Shown: positions 24,037 to 32,838, counted from the first letter of the stretch. The stretch: 64,000 bases of DNA from Sporomusaceae bacterium UBA7701 (GCA_002482545.1 DLGF01000014.1:207268-271267); one strand, 5' to 3'. Notes: a model not told the origin generated them from the sequence alone. Numbers and translations: made by a program.

Positions 24037-24903
24037 TTAAGCCTGCTCTCCGGCCTTGCCCATCCTTGCCGACGCAATGGCAACGCCTTTGCTGACCGTG
24101 CGCCCGGCATTGGGACCGGTAAAATAGAGCCGTTTCAGTTCTTCACCATCCGCATTGCGGACATCGCGGAAGCCGCGCCGGACAAGGAACGACTCGATCT
24201 CTCCCTCGTCGATCCCGAAGGTCAGCCGCTCTCCGATCACCCGCAATATGCGCCGCGTACTTTTTAACTTCATATCGCGCAAGGTTTCGGTGTAGAAATA
24301 GTCGAAGATCACCGCGCTGCCCGGCCCCGAATGGCCGGCGATAAAGGCGAGCGTGCTGTCGACACCTTCCGGGGTAAGGTACATGGTTACGCCCTGCCAG
24401 ATAAACAGCGTTTTGCCCTGCTCGTCATAGCCGCCGGCAGGCAGGCGCTCGGCAAGCGTCTGGGCATTGAAGTCCACCGGGATAAAACCGACGTGGCCGG
24501 GCGGGGGGTCGATGACCTTTTTGAGCCGCTTGAGCTTCTCGGCCTGGGTGGCGGGATGGTCGACCTCGAATACCCGCGCCTTCTCGATTCCCGGAATGCG
24601 GTACGCGCGCGTATCGAACCCGGCGCCCAGGACGACGACCTGGTCGAGCCCCTCCCGCAGGCACGCTATAAGGAAATCATCGATATACCGTTCCCGGGCG
24701 ATGATGAACTCCATCGCCCCCGGAGCGAAGCGGCCGTATAGACCGGAATCAACCGTCAGTTTGCCGAGGATAAATTTAATGGCGGGAATCAGCGAGCGGG
24801 CGATGGGATCATAGCAAATCCGCTTACCTGCCGGTTTGGACGCCTCGATGGCGCGCAGCAGGGCCATGCCCTCGGCGGTGGCGCTGGATTGATCTCGTTT
24901 CAT
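24037..24903 (-). CDS. SAM-dependent methyltransferase, leucine carboxyl methyltransferase (PPM1) family
   Basis: A 288-residue class I methyltransferase of the PPM1/TIGR00027 type. VVVLGAGFDTRAYRI is the SAM-binding loop with the family-specific GFDTR, FEVDHPATQAEKLKRLKK follows, and LFIWQGVTMYLTPEGVD is the usual post-motif segment. These enzymes O-methylate carboxylates or polyketide-like small molecules. The ATG overlaps the stop of the upstream rifampin-phosphotransferase-like gene by 4 bases, with GGAGG inside that gene, so they are translated as a pair. Target unknown; a joint role in modifying an antibiotic-like molecule is a guess from that pairing. Confidence 0.82.
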   Translation of the reverse strand: MKRDQSSATAEGMALLRAIEASKPAGKRICYDPIARSLIPAIKFILGKLTVDSGLYGRFAPGAMEFIIARERYIDDFLIACLREGLDQVVVLGAGFDTRAYRIPGIEKARVFEVDHPATQAEKLKRLKKVIDPPPGHVGFIPVDFNAQTLAERLPAGGYDEQGKTLFIWQGVTMYLTPEGVDSTLAFIAGHSGPGSAVIFDYFYTETLRDMKLKSTRRILRVIGERLTFGIDEGEIESFLVRRGFRDVRNADGEELKRLYFTGPNAGRTVSKGVAIASARMGKAGEQA

Positions 24904-27539
24904 AAGGAAGAGCCTCCGCTCAATATTTCTACATATCCTTCGGTTCCGTTTATCCTGATTCGCTGCCCGTCCTTGATCAGCCTGGTGGCGTTATCGACGC
25001 CTACGACGGCGGGAAGACCGTATTCCCGCGCAATAACGGCGCCATGGGTCATCATCCCGCCCACTTCGGTCACCAGGCCTTTGATGGATACAAATACCGG
25101 CGTCCAGCTAGGATCAGTGAAAGGGGTCACCAGAATGTCGCCCGCCTCGACGCTGGCGTCCTCCAGCTTTAGAACGACCCGCGCCCGGCCTTCTATGCTG
25201 CCGGCTGAAACAGGTATGCCCGGCAAGGCTCCCTGGGGGATATTGCCGGTATCGTACTCGCCGGACAGGACCTCGCCCTCGGAGGTCATCACCCGCGGCG
25301 GCGTCAGCTTCTCGTAGACCTTATACTCCTCTTTCCGCCGGGTTATGATGGCGTAATCCAGCCGGTTGTTCCGGACCGTCTCCCGCAGTTCCGCAAACGA
25401 CAAATAATAGATATCCTCCTCCTCCCGGACGACGCCCTTTTGCCTGAGGGCGGCGGCCTCCTTCAGCAAAGCCTGCTTGTAGATCCAGTACCGCTGAATG
25501 AAGGTATACTTGGGATATTCCCGGTAACCGATAAAATTGCGCAGAACGCTGATCATCTTCCGGGTCTTTCCGGCCTTTTTCCCGCCGCCCGGCAGTTCTG
25601 CCAGGCGGCTTAAAAGTTCCTGCTCCATCCGCTCCGCTTCCAGCCTTCCCTGCTCAAATTTGAGGCTGCCGGAATTCGGCCCGAAATTTTGGATATTGTT
25701 GAGGATCATGGGAATGAGCGCGGTTGGCGTTTCATGCCAACGGGGTCTGGTGATGTCGATCTCGCCGGAGCAGCGCATGCCGTACTTTTCCAGGTACGCC
25801 CGCAGGGCGCGGCCGACCGGTTCTCCGCCTTCCAGCCTGGCCAGATCCGCAAAGAAAGCAACGTCGCCGGCATGGTGAAAATACTCGATCACCGCCGGAT
25901 ATTGCCGGGCGACGTCCGCTACGGCCAGCAGCGCAAGCCCCATCTCCGACGTGATATTGTTGGCTACCGATTGGGAAAGCGTGTCGGCTGCGCTCTTTAC
26001 GCCCAGCCACTTTTCCATTTTCTGATTGAGCCAGTTCACCGCATATAAACCCACCAGGATGACCGCCATGCCCCGCTGATCATACATGATTTCTTTCAGT
26101 TGCTTACCGTCCTGCAGGATAAAGGAAAACAATCCGTCGCCGGACACTGTCGCGATGTTTTGCTCCAGTTCCCGGATCGACGCCTTATTGCGGGAAATAA
26201 GCTCCTGGATGAGCGTTGCGTCGTTTTGGCGGTAGATTTTGACGGCCAGAACGGGCAGCGACCAGGACAATCCCTCCGAACCCAGGCGGAGGTACCGCTT
26301 GCCGTGCGGCAACGATTTCATAAAGGCTTTCCGTTTCATAAGGCTCAGGATGGCGCTTCGCATCAGCGGATCGCCCTTGCCCCAGATCCTAAGGATTATC
26401 GCCCGGCCAACGGCCGAGGCCAGGTCATGGGCCAGGTCGAGGAACAATCTCCCTCCGGCCTGGTATATCGGTATCTCATCCGCCAAGAGCTGGAAAAAGG
26501 ATATCCCCAATGGTTTAATGGCGTCCGTCATCATCTGCTGGTGGCCGATCGACGCATAGACACGATTCTGCCCGTCATTTTCCGGTATGGGATACAGGGT
26601 GGTAATGGGGCGGCTCTGCACGATAAAAAAGCCATCCTCACAGAGGCACCATTCGATATCCTGCGGGCAGGCGAAATACGCCTCGATCTTCCTGCCAATG
26701 CGCTCCAGCTCCAGAATCTGCTCGTCGGTCAGCGCCGCTTGATTCTGCCGCCCGGGCTCGATCTCCCGCTCCGCTGTGCCGCCTTCTTCCAAAGCGTGGA
26801 CCGCCAGTTTCTTGGCGGCTATTTTCTTGGCGACGATCCTGCCGTCCCGCACTTTATAGATGTCAGCGTTCACCAGGCCGGCGACCAGCGCCTCGCCGAG
26901 CCCGAAGCCGGCATCGATCGACACTATCTTGCGGTTGGAAGTGACGGGGTCGGCGGTAAACAAAATTCCCGCCGCCTGCGGGAAAACCATCCGCTGGATG
27001 ACTACCGACAGATAGACCTTGCGGTGGTCGAAGCCGTTTTGCAGGCGGTAGATCACGGCCCGGTCGGTAAACAGCGACGCCCAGCATTTGCTGATATGCT
27101 GAAAAATGGCCGTCCTGCCTTTGATGTTCAGATAGGTATCCTGCTGCCCGGCGAAAGAAGCATTCGGCAGGTCCTCCGCGGTGGCGCTGGAGCGCACGGC
27201 GTAAGCATTTTCTTCGCCGAGTTCCAGGAGATGCCGCAGGATCTCTTCCGCTATGTCCCCGTCAAGGGGTAGTTTTTCGACGACCCCGCGGATCCCGGCG
27301 CTGATTTCAGCGATTTTCTCCCTGTCGTCCACCCCGAGCCGCGCCAATTGATCCAGCAATGCGTCCAATTCCGGCGCCTGCCCGATGCTTTTCTTATAGG
27401 CCTCAGTGGTAACGCAAAAGCCGGCCGGCACCCGTATTCCCTCAATCCTGGACAGCTCTCCCAGGTTGGCGCCTTTGCCCCCGGCCACCATAAGCTTTGT
27501 TTTGTCGATCGCCTGAAAATCAAGCACATAGGATTTCAT
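24900..27539 (-). CDS. Rifampin phosphotransferase-like ATP-grasp/swivelling-His enzyme
   Basis: An 879-residue protein with an N-terminal PPDK/PEP-synthase ATP-grasp domain (GGKGANLGELSRI at the start; AVRSSATAEDLPNASFAGQQ; FTADPVTSNR; QDIEWCLCEDGFFIVQSRPI near 300), a long helical middle (~330-760) and a C-terminal phosphohistidine domain with GGMMTHGAVIARE (His about residue 832). The chain ends right after that domain, so the TIM-barrel PEP/pyruvate domain of true PEP synthase is missing. Length, order and the MTHGAV wording match rifampin phosphotransferases, which move the beta-phosphate of ATP to an antibiotic hydroxyl. Automated annotation may say PEP synthase; that is unlikely. Operon with a methyltransferase. 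Actual substrate untested. Confidence 0.8.
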   Translation of the reverse strand: MKSYVLDFQAIDKTKLMVAGGKGANLGELSRIEGIRVPAGFCVTTEAYKKSIGQAPELDALLDQLARLGVDDREKIAEISAGIRGVVEKLPLDGDIAEEILRHLLELGEENAYAVRSSATAEDLPNASFAGQQDTYLNIKGRTAIFQHISKCWASLFTDRAVIYRLQNGFDHRKVYLSVVIQRMVFPQAAGILFTADPVTSNRKIVSIDAGFGLGEALVAGLVNADIYKVRDGRIVAKKIAAKKLAVHALEEGGTAEREIEPGRQNQAALTDEQILELERIGRKIEAYFACPQDIEWCLCEDGFFIVQSRPITTLYPIPENDGQNRVYASIGHQQMMTDAIKPLGISFFQLLADEIPIYQAGGRLFLDLAHDLASAVGRAIILRIWGKGDPLMRSAILSLMKRKAFMKSLPHGKRYLRLGSEGLSWSLPVLAVKIYRQNDATLIQELISRNKASIRELEQNIATVSGDGLFSFILQDGKQLKEIMYDQRGMAVILVGLYAVNWLNQKMEKWLGVKSAADTLSQSVANNITSEMGLALLAVADVARQYPAVIEYFHHAGDVAFFADLARLEGGEPVGRALRAYLEKYGMRCSGEIDITRPRWHETPTALIPMILNNIQNFGPNSGSLKFEQGRLEAERMEQELLSRLAELPGGGKKAGKTRKMISVLRNFIGYREYPKYTFIQRYWIYKQALLKEAAALRQKGVVREEEDIYYLSFAELRETVRNNRLDYAIITRRKEEYKVYEKLTPPRVMTSEGEVLSGEYDTGNIPQGALPGIPVSAGSIEGRARVVLKLEDASVEAGDILVTPFTDPSWTPVFVSIKGLVTEVGGMMTHGAVIAREYGLPAVVGVDNATRLIKDGQRIRINGTEGYVEILSGGSSL

Positions 27540-27775
27540 CGCATTCGCCTCCTTAGATTGTGGTCAGCCAGCACGGCGGCGTCCAGAATCTTCGTTTCCT
27601 GGGGGGCATTCAGATTATAGAAAATATTTTTAACGCCGGGACCGAAAATATACCCCGGCTGGAGTTTGGCGCAAAGTGCGGGCCAAAGGGAATCGCCGCG
27701 GGGGAATCGGCCGTCCGGCCGCCGGCTCCGCCGCCTGCACGTCCCCAAACTGGCCGCCAGCCCGCCGCAATACAA

Positions 27776-27808
27776 AAAGCCCCGCGCCAGTGGTTGGCGC
27801 GGGGCTTT
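27776..27808 (-). terminator. Terminator of the aldo/keto reductase gene
   Basis: AAAGCCCCGCGCCA pairs with TGGCGCGGGGCTTT around a 5-nt loop, followed on the minus strand by TTTTTGT. It begins 14 nt after the stop codon of the gene at 27822-28982. Confidence 0.85.
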
Positions 27809-27821
27809 CGTCGGTACCGTA

Positions 27822-28982
27822 TTACGTCTCAAATAACTCTTTCACATTCTTCAGTTCCTCGCGAATTGCAATCCCTTGCGGGCAATGGCCTTCACACTGG
27901 CCGCATTCCACGCACCGGGAGGCGGGAGCCGTCCGCCTCAACCGGATCTCATAGAGGCGCTGGGCCTCGGGAGTGCCGTCAAAAACCCAATAATCATTAT
28001 AGGTTGAAAAATATCCGGGGATATCAATCCCTACCGGACAAGGCATACAGTAGGCGCAGGCGGTGCAGTTGACTTTTATCCGGCTCTGAAAAATCGCCTT
28101 TGCTTCATCAATAATCGCCAATTCCCCGGCGGTCAGGGAATTCTCCCGCGCCTCCCGGGCCACCCTTACATTTTCCGCTACCTGATCCATGGTCGTCATA
28201 CCGCTCAGTACAACCGATACTTCGGGATGATTCCATACCCACCGGAGAGCCCATTCGGCCGGAGTTCTCTTTATGTCGGCCCGGTCCATGACAGCCTGCA
28301 CGACCTTGGGCGGATTGACCAGATTGCCGCCCCGCAAGGGCTCCATGATGGCGATGCCCAAGCCTCTTTGGGCTGCGTATTCCAGGCCTTCTTTGCCCGC
28401 CTGATACTCTTCGTCCAAATAGTTATACTGAATTTGACAGAACGACCAGTCATAATAATCTACGATTTCCTTAAACAGCCCGGCCTGATCATGAAAAGAA
28501 AAACCGGCGTATCTGATTCTCCCGTCTTGGATCGCCCCATCCAGAAAGTCCTTGACGCCGGCTTCTTTCAGCACAGGCCAGACACCGGCATTCAGCGCAT
28601 GTACCAGATAAAAGTCGATCACATCGGTCTCCAGTCGCTCCAGTTGCTCATTCAGGTACTTGTCCATGTCGGCCCTTGTTTTGATCAGCCAGCTGGGAAG
28701 CTTTGTCGCCAGATTGACCTTTTCCCGGTACCCGTCCTTCAGGGCTTTGGCGACAAAGAGTTCACTCGCGCCGCCCTGGGCGAAGCCGGTGCCGTGATAG
28801 GGGTAAGCGGTATCCACATAATTGACGCCGGCATCAATGGCATACCGGACCATCGGTATGGCCTTGCCCTCGTCAATATTCGTCGGGTCGTCGCCGATCA
28901 CCGGCAGCCGCATACAGCCAAACCCCAGAGCGGAAACCTTTTCATTGGTTTTTCCATACCTTCGGTACAACACGCTATCCAC
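27822..28982 (-). CDS. Aldo/keto reductase with C-terminal 4Fe-4S ferredoxin domain
   Basis: A 386-residue oxidoreductase. The AKR barrel shows the catalytic set Asp57 (VDTAYPY), Tyr62, Lys94 (NLATKLP) and His128 (YLVHAL). The C-terminus holds a cysteine cluster CTACAYCMPCPVGIDIP and a second CVECGQCEGHCPQGI, enough for one or two iron-sulfur clusters, as in the YhdN/Tas-like ferredoxin-linked AKRs common in anaerobes. It could take electrons from ferredoxin rather than NADPH. It stands alone upstream of its own terminator and downstream, in the genome order, of the ArsR gene, which is on the same strand; the ArsR-type operator half TCGAAT also occurs before it at 29066. Substrate unknown. 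Confidence 0.9.
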   Translation of the reverse strand: MDSVLYRRYGKTNEKVSALGFGCMRLPVIGDDPTNIDEGKAIPMVRYAIDAGVNYVDTAYPYHGTGFAQGGASELFVAKALKDGYREKVNLATKLPSWLIKTRADMDKYLNEQLERLETDVIDFYLVHALNAGVWPVLKEAGVKDFLDGAIQDGRIRYAGFSFHDQAGLFKEIVDYYDWSFCQIQYNYLDEEYQAGKEGLEYAAQRGLGIAIMEPLRGGNLVNPPKVVQAVMDRADIKRTPAEWALRWVWNHPEVSVVLSGMTTMDQVAENVRVAREARENSLTAGELAIIDEAKAIFQSRIKVNCTACAYCMPCPVGIDIPGYFSTYNDYWVFDGTPEAQRLYEIRLRRTAPASRCVECGQCEGHCPQGIAIREELKNVKELFET

Positions 28983-29101
28983 GACCTTTCCAGAATAATT
29001 CTCTGCTCCTTATGCCAAAGCCGGGGCAGAATACGCCTCCGAATATATTAACACTTTTACAACCATCGAATCGTTTAATAAAAATTAGCCCCACCCCCGA
29101 A

Positions 29102-29398
29102 CTATTTATGCTGCAGGGCCAGTATCTTAGCAACTTCCTCGGCCAGTTCCTCGTTGACCCTGCAGATTAAAAACTTGCCCCGTTTTTCCGTATAAATCAA
29201 ATCGGCGTTGGCCAGTTCCTTGATATGGTGGGAAACGGTGGGAGCGCCAATCTTCAAAGAGTCGATGATATCGGTGACAAAGCACTCACAGCCGGTCTCA
29301 AAACTCGCTTCGTGCGCCTTGGCTATTTTTAGATACAGTTCCAACCGGTTGGGATTTGAAAGCGCCTTGAATATCTTGGCCATTCTTTTTGTATCCAT
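29102..29398 (-). CDS. ArsR-family winged-helix repressor
   Basis: A 98-residue ArsR/SmtB-type regulator. MAKIFKALSNPNRLELYLKI is the family opening, and the winged helix-turn-helix is TDIIDSLKIGAPTVSHHIKEL followed by the wing YTEKRGKFLICRVNEE (motifs given in part). Two cysteines in ETGCECFVTD lie just before the recognition helix, where metal-sensing members carry ELCVCDL, so a metal or redox signal is possible. The start at 29398 has GGAG 7 nt upstream. A perfect 7-bp inverted repeat 23 bp upstream (29421-29440) is the probable autoregulatory operator. Downstream on the same strand is the ferredoxin-type aldo/keto reductase. Confidence 0.88.
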   Translation of the reverse strand: MDTKRMAKIFKALSNPNRLELYLKIAKAHEASFETGCECFVTDIIDSLKIGAPTVSHHIKELANADLIYTEKRGKFLICRVNEELAEEVAKILALQHK

Positions 29399-29420
29399 TT
29401 TTAACTCCATAAGTTATTAC

Positions 29421-29440
29421 AATTCGATAACTTTCGAATT
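29421..29440. promoter_or_regulatory. Inverted repeat operator upstream of arsR-type gene
   Basis: AATTCGA and TCGAATT arms flank a 6-bp centre, perfectly symmetric, immediately upstream of the ArsR-family start. Position and symmetry fit an autoregulatory site for a winged-helix dimer. Confidence 0.65.
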
Positions 29441-29524
29441 AATTTTACCCTTCCTTCCTGCCCCTTGTCAATCATGATTCTTCAATTACCGGGACCGGCG
29501 GGGTCCGGGCTGTAAACGGCCGGT

Positions 29525-30409
29525 TCAGGGAAGGGCCGGGCTTTGGTCGGCGAAGTTCCGGTTCTCCCGGACGAGGTTGAAAAAGTTTTTCGCCGGGCGC
29601 GATAATACTTTGTCTTTATGCAAGATCAGCCAGATGCCGAAATCCAAGCGCGGCATATTACCGAATTCGACTAACGTGCCATCGTCGAGAAAGGGTTTAA
29701 TCATGACCAGGGGCAGCGTGCCGAACCCCAGGCCGTCCAGAACCGCTTTTTTCAGCACTTCCGAGTCGGTGTATTCGATGATCGAGTTGAAATTCTTCCC
29801 TTCCAGGATCTTTTCGTATAACCCGCGGAAAAAGCCCCCGGACTTATATACCAGAATGGGGTAATCCGTGATATCCGTACTGTAACGGTATTTTTCCACT
29901 ACCTTCCGGTGAGCGGCCCAGACCAGTTGCTCTTTCAATATTTCAAATTGCATCAGGTGTTTTTCCGCCACCTTGTGTTGCACAAAACCCAAATCAAACC
30001 GGTTTTCCAATACTCCCTTGATAACCGTAGCCGGATTAATGCACATTTCAACCGTAACGGAGCATTTGGGCACCTGGCTCTGAAATTCCTGGAGAACGGG
30101 CAGCAACAGATAATTGACCATGGATGTCGACACCCCCAGGTCGATACTGCCCGGATAAGCGACCAGCGCCTCCTGGGCCTCATTATAGGCGGCCACGATC
30201 CGCTCCGAGTAGTCGATCAACTTTCGTCCGGCTTCGGTTATGTACAATTTCTTGCCGACGCGTTCAAACAGCATTGCTCCGAAATGCCTTTCCAGGCTGC
30301 GTATTTGCCCCGTAACCGTCGGCTGGGTAAAGTTCAACCGGTCCGCCGCCTGAGTCATGTTGCCCAGTTTGGCGACCATCAAAAAGGTTTGGAAAAACTG
30401 AATATCCAT
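29525..30409 (-). CDS. LysR-family transcriptional regulator
   Basis: A 294-residue LysR-type regulator. The N-terminal helix-turn-helix is FFQTFLMVAKLGNMTQAADR followed by LNFTQPTVTGQIRSLE; the effector domain (~90-290) begins LGVSTSMVNYLLLPVL and contains DLGFVQHK and a LGFGTLPLVM loop. The ATG at 30409 has GAGAGG five bases upstream. It is divergent from the alpha/beta hydrolase gene (start 30614), so it probably regulates itself and that gene from the 200-bp shared region. Effector unknown; members with this arrangement usually sense the hydrolase substrate or a related organic acid. Confidence 0.92.
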   Translation of the reverse strand: MDIQFFQTFLMVAKLGNMTQAADRLNFTQPTVTGQIRSLERHFGAMLFERVGKKLYITEAGRKLIDYSERIVAAYNEAQEALVAYPGSIDLGVSTSMVNYLLLPVLQEFQSQVPKCSVTVEMCINPATVIKGVLENRFDLGFVQHKVAEKHLMQFEILKEQLVWAAHRKVVEKYRYSTDITDYPILVYKSGGFFRGLYEKILEGKNFNSIIEYTDSEVLKKAVLDGLGFGTLPLVMIKPFLDDGTLVEFGNMPRLDFGIWLILHKDKVLSRPAKNFFNLVRENRNFADQSPALP

Positions 30410-30613
30410 ATCCACCTCTCAACCCGTAAACAATCCGTCTCGACATTGGCCCGCTTGCGTTCTTGGCGAAGCGCTAACTATAACCTTTCCTGTCCGGCTT
30501 TATTTTCCTGCTTGGCACCGCCAATTCCCCGAGGTCCTTCCCCGGCTGACGAACGCTTTGGCCGCCAAGGGCATACCATATTATGTAGAAAACGGATTAG
30601 CGGAGGGATTGAT

Positions 30614-31429
30614 GTGGGACTCTATGTAGATGTAGAGCCAGGCGTGAGAATTTATGTGGAAGATCTCAACCCCGAGGGCTGCAGGACCATTTTGTTTATC
30701 CACGGCTGGCCGGCCGACCACAGGATGTTTGAATATCAGTTCGGCCAGCTTCCCAAAATGGGCTATCGCTGTATCGGCATTGACGCGAGAGGCTTCGGGA
30801 ATTCCGATAAGCCCTGGACAGGCTACGACTATGATACATCGGCGGACGATATCCGGTGCGTAATCGATGCCCTTGATTTACATGACATCACTCTGGGGGG
30901 CCATTCCACGGGAGGAGCGGTCGCCATCCGCTACATGGCCCGCCACAACGGCTATGGCGTATCGAAGCTGGCGCTTTTTGCCGCGGCGGCTCCCAGTCTT
31001 ATTCAGCGCCCGCATTTTCCGCATGGCCAGCCAAGAGACGTTGTCACCAAAATCATTCAAGACACCTATGAGGATCGTCCGAAAATGCTGCAGGGATTTG
31101 GCGACATCTTTTTCTTCCAGTACGTGACTGAGGCTTTTTCCCAGTGGTTCTTCCAGATGGGCCTGCAGGCGGCGGGCTGGTCCACGGCCGCGGTGGCAAA
31201 ATCCTGGCTGGATGAGGAACGATTATTTTCCGATCTTGGCAAAATACAAGTCCCTACCTTAATTCTTCATGGCATCCACGATAAAGTGTGTTTCTTTCCG
31301 TTGGCGCTTGCCCAGCAGGAAGGCATCAGAAACTCCCGGCTCGTGCCGTTCAAATACAGCGGTCATGGCCTGTTCTATGACGAACGCGACAAATTCAACA
31401 AGGAGCTGGCGCAATTTGCCGGGGAGTAA
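30614..31429 (+). CDS. Alpha/beta hydrolase
   Basis: A 271-residue serine hydrolase/haloperoxidase-like protein. Oxyanion-hole motif FIHGWPADHRMFEYQF, GIDARGFGNSDKP, the nucleophile elbow GHSTGGAV, acid in HGIHDKVCFF and catalytic His in YSGHGLFYD are all present in order. It resembles non-haem chloroperoxidase/arylesterase-type esterases. The start is GTG at 30614 with GGAGGG 7 nt upstream; the frame is open far upstream through the LysR gene but this is a shadow. Divergently paired with the LysR regulator, and followed by a strong convergent terminator. Substrate unknown. Confidence 0.88.
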   Translation: MGLYVDVEPGVRIYVEDLNPEGCRTILFIHGWPADHRMFEYQFGQLPKMGYRCIGIDARGFGNSDKPWTGYDYDTSADDIRCVIDALDLHDITLGGHSTGGAVAIRYMARHNGYGVSKLALFAAAAPSLIQRPHFPHGQPRDVVTKIIQDTYEDRPKMLQGFGDIFFFQYVTEAFSQWFFQMGLQAAGWSTAAVAKSWLDEERLFSDLGKIQVPTLILHGIHDKVCFFPLALAQQEGIRNSRLVPFKYSGHGLFYDERDKFNKELAQFAGE

Positions 31430-31452
31430 GGTTACGGTCCAAAGCCGCCCGG

Positions 31453-31509
31453 CCGGAAAAGAAGAGCTCTCCTTACCTGCGAAGGCAAAAGAGAGCTCTT
31501 CTTTTCCGG
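31453..31509. terminator. Convergent terminator, hydrolase/nitroreductase
   Basis: CCGGAAAAGAAGAGCTCTC pairs perfectly with its complement over 19 bp around a ~19-nt loop. It lies between the stop codons of two converging genes and has T-runs within both 3' arms. Confidence 0.8.
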
Positions 31510-31514
31510 CTAAA

Positions 31515-32081
31515 CTACCGGATGTAGGTCACGGCATTCGGCTTTCTGTCCGGCGCGCGCCCGGCGGCGGCTTTCTTGTAGCCGAGGGCGGCGGAAGAAT
31601 ACGGCTTATAGCCTTCGGGTATCTCCAGTTCTTTCCTGAATGCAGAGCCATCGGGCGAATGGAAGGCAAACAGGACAAAGTTGATCCAGCACGCCCCCAG
31701 TCCAATTGATTCTGCGGCGAGCAGCAGGTTCTGGGTGGCTGCGGCGCAGTCCGCTTCGATGAGCATGGCCTGTTCCAGGCCGGAGACCAGGACCAGCGTC
31801 GGCGCCCCGTAGAAAATATTGAACTTCTCATTATTCGCCATTTTCCTGACATGTTCATTATCCAGCTGTTTGGCGGCCTCTTTGGCCGCAAAGTTCAGCC
31901 GGTCTAACAATTCCTTGCTCTGAATCACCGTAAAATGCCACGCCTGCTGATTCCCGGCGCTAGGGGCGTACAGCCCCGCTTCCAGCACCGCCTGCAACTC
32001 CTCCTCCTTGATCTGTTCCTCCGTGAAACTTCTGATGCTTCTCCGCTGTTTAATGATTTTTAAGGTCTCGTTGGCCATCAT
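31515..32081 (-). CDS. Nitroreductase-family FMN flavoprotein
   Basis: A 188-residue nitroreductase-fold enzyme (NAD(P)H-dependent FMN reductase of nitro compounds or quinones). RRSIRSFTEEQI is the FMN phosphate loop, APSAGNQQAWHF the second FMN contact, and GLGACWI near the end the flavin-ring segment. The first ATG pair follows GGAGGGATGCTTGG. It is divergent from the HxlR regulator gene 420 bp away; HxlR proteins often control such reductases in response to electrophiles. Physiological substrate unknown. Confidence 0.9.
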   Translation of the reverse strand: MMANETLKIIKQRRSIRSFTEEQIKEEELQAVLEAGLYAPSAGNQQAWHFTVIQSKELLDRLNFAAKEAAKQLDNEHVRKMANNEKFNIFYGAPTLVLVSGLEQAMLIEADCAAATQNLLLAAESIGLGACWINFVLFAFHSPDGSAFRKELEIPEGYKPYSSAALGYKKAAAGRAPDRKPNAVTYIR

Positions 32082-32415
32082 CCAAGCATCCCTCCGAAAA
32101 TTTTTTACAAAAAAGCCGTGTTCCGCCGCTCAACCCGGCTATGCCAAGCTTACCCCATTTGCGGAAGTTTTCCGCCACTCCTTAAGAGACTGCTCCTCCC
32201 GCCAGGCTTTCTTTTCCTTCGGCTTAGGCTGAAACGGCACACTTTGAACAGCCGCCAGCCTGACAGACGGCGGCGGCGGTTTAACGACTCCGCCGGTCCG
32301 AAATCAGGAAAAGACGCTCTTCATGCTTCTCGAAAGCCATCATTGCCCGCTTTTTTTATTCATTTCTTCTCCTGCAAGCGGAAGGGCGGGTATTTCCCCT
32401 GCCCTGAGTTTTCGC
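32082..32415. other. Gene-free part of the nitroreductase/hxlR divergent region
   Basis: About 330 bases with no credible gene. No clear minus-strand promoter for the nitroreductase was found. The right edge holds the hxlR promoter and operator, listed separately. Confidence 0.4.
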
Positions 32416-32444
32416 TTGCTTTTTCCCCTTAAATTGTATATTAT
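32416..32444 (+). promoter_or_regulatory. Promoter of the HxlR-family gene
   Basis: TTGCTT (32416-32421) and TATTAT (32439-32444) are separated by exactly 17 bp. Transcription would start near 32451, and the 25-bp operator at 32460-32484 lies just downstream, in a position to block elongation or initiation. Confidence 0.65.
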
Positions 32445-32459
32445 CTGTTCGAGAATAAA

Positions 32460-32484
32460 AGTATGCACTTTTAAGATAGATACT
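32460..32484. promoter_or_regulatory. 25-bp HxlR-type operator, copy 1
   Basis: Left arm AGTATGCA and right arm AGATACT, ends 25 bp apart, sit between the promoter and the start of the HxlR-family gene. A second element with the same ends and the same 25-bp length occurs at 48341-48365 before a flavoprotein gene. Autoregulation is likely. Confidence 0.6.
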
Positions 32485-32502
32485 ACCTTCGAGGAGAGTA
32501 TT

Positions 32503-32838
32503 ATGGGAAATTGCGCAAGGAATGAGTGCGGAAAATCAATCGTATATACCTTATCGATTGTCGGCGGCAAATGGAAGTGGCTTATCCTTGCCATATTGTT
32601 TCAAAACGGGGTGCAACGATATGGTGAGATAAAAAAGAGCATTATCTCGATTACCCATAAAATGCTGAGTCAGCAACTCAAGGAATTGGAAGCCGAACAG
32701 CTGGTCTATCGCCAGGAGTATCACCAAATTCCGCCGAAAGTGGAATATTCTTTAACCGAAAAAGGGAAAACGTTAATTCCCATCTTGCAGTTAATGGCCG
32801 AGTGGGGAACGAAACACCAGCCTTCCCAATACAATTAA
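32503..32838 (+). CDS. HxlR-family transcriptional regulator
   Basis: A 111-residue MarR-like winged-helix protein of the HxlR/YodB type. It begins MGNCARNECGKSIVYTLSIV, followed by GGKWKWLILAILFQNGVQRYGEIKK (given in part) and the recognition region SITHKMLSQQLKELEAEQLV, and ends in the typical Y-S-L-T-E-K-G-K-TLIPIL dimer helix. Two cysteines near the N-terminus (residues 4 and 9) are where YodB-type members carry the redox-active Cys. ATG at 32503 has GAGGAGAG upstream. Probably represses itself and redox genes carrying the 25-bp operator. Confidence 0.9.
   Translation: MGNCARNECGKSIVYTLSIVGGKWKWLILAILFQNGVQRYGEIKKSIISITHKMLSQQLKELEAEQLVYRQEYHQIPPKVEYSLTEKGKTLIPILQLMAEWGTKHQPSQYN

Noticed and set aside
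23487..24110. 207-codon minus-strand frame opposite the WYL-like gene
   Set aside because: Pro/Arg/Cys-rich without family pattern or ribosome binding site, and it overlaps the methyltransferase end; the plus-strand frame is more protein-like.
26100..27272. 390-codon plus-strand open frame
   Set aside because: Antisense to the rifampin-phosphotransferase-like gene; no recognisable domain.
24900..27539. Phosphoenolpyruvate synthase annotation
   Set aside because: The chain stops after the phosphohistidine domain; the PEP/pyruvate TIM-barrel domain is missing and the MTHGAV wording fits rifampin phosphotransferases.
29909..30613. Long in-frame N-terminal extension of the alpha/beta hydrolase
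   Set aside because: It would run through the LysR gene in antisense; the hydrolase fold starts at the GTG at 30614, which has its own ribosome binding site.
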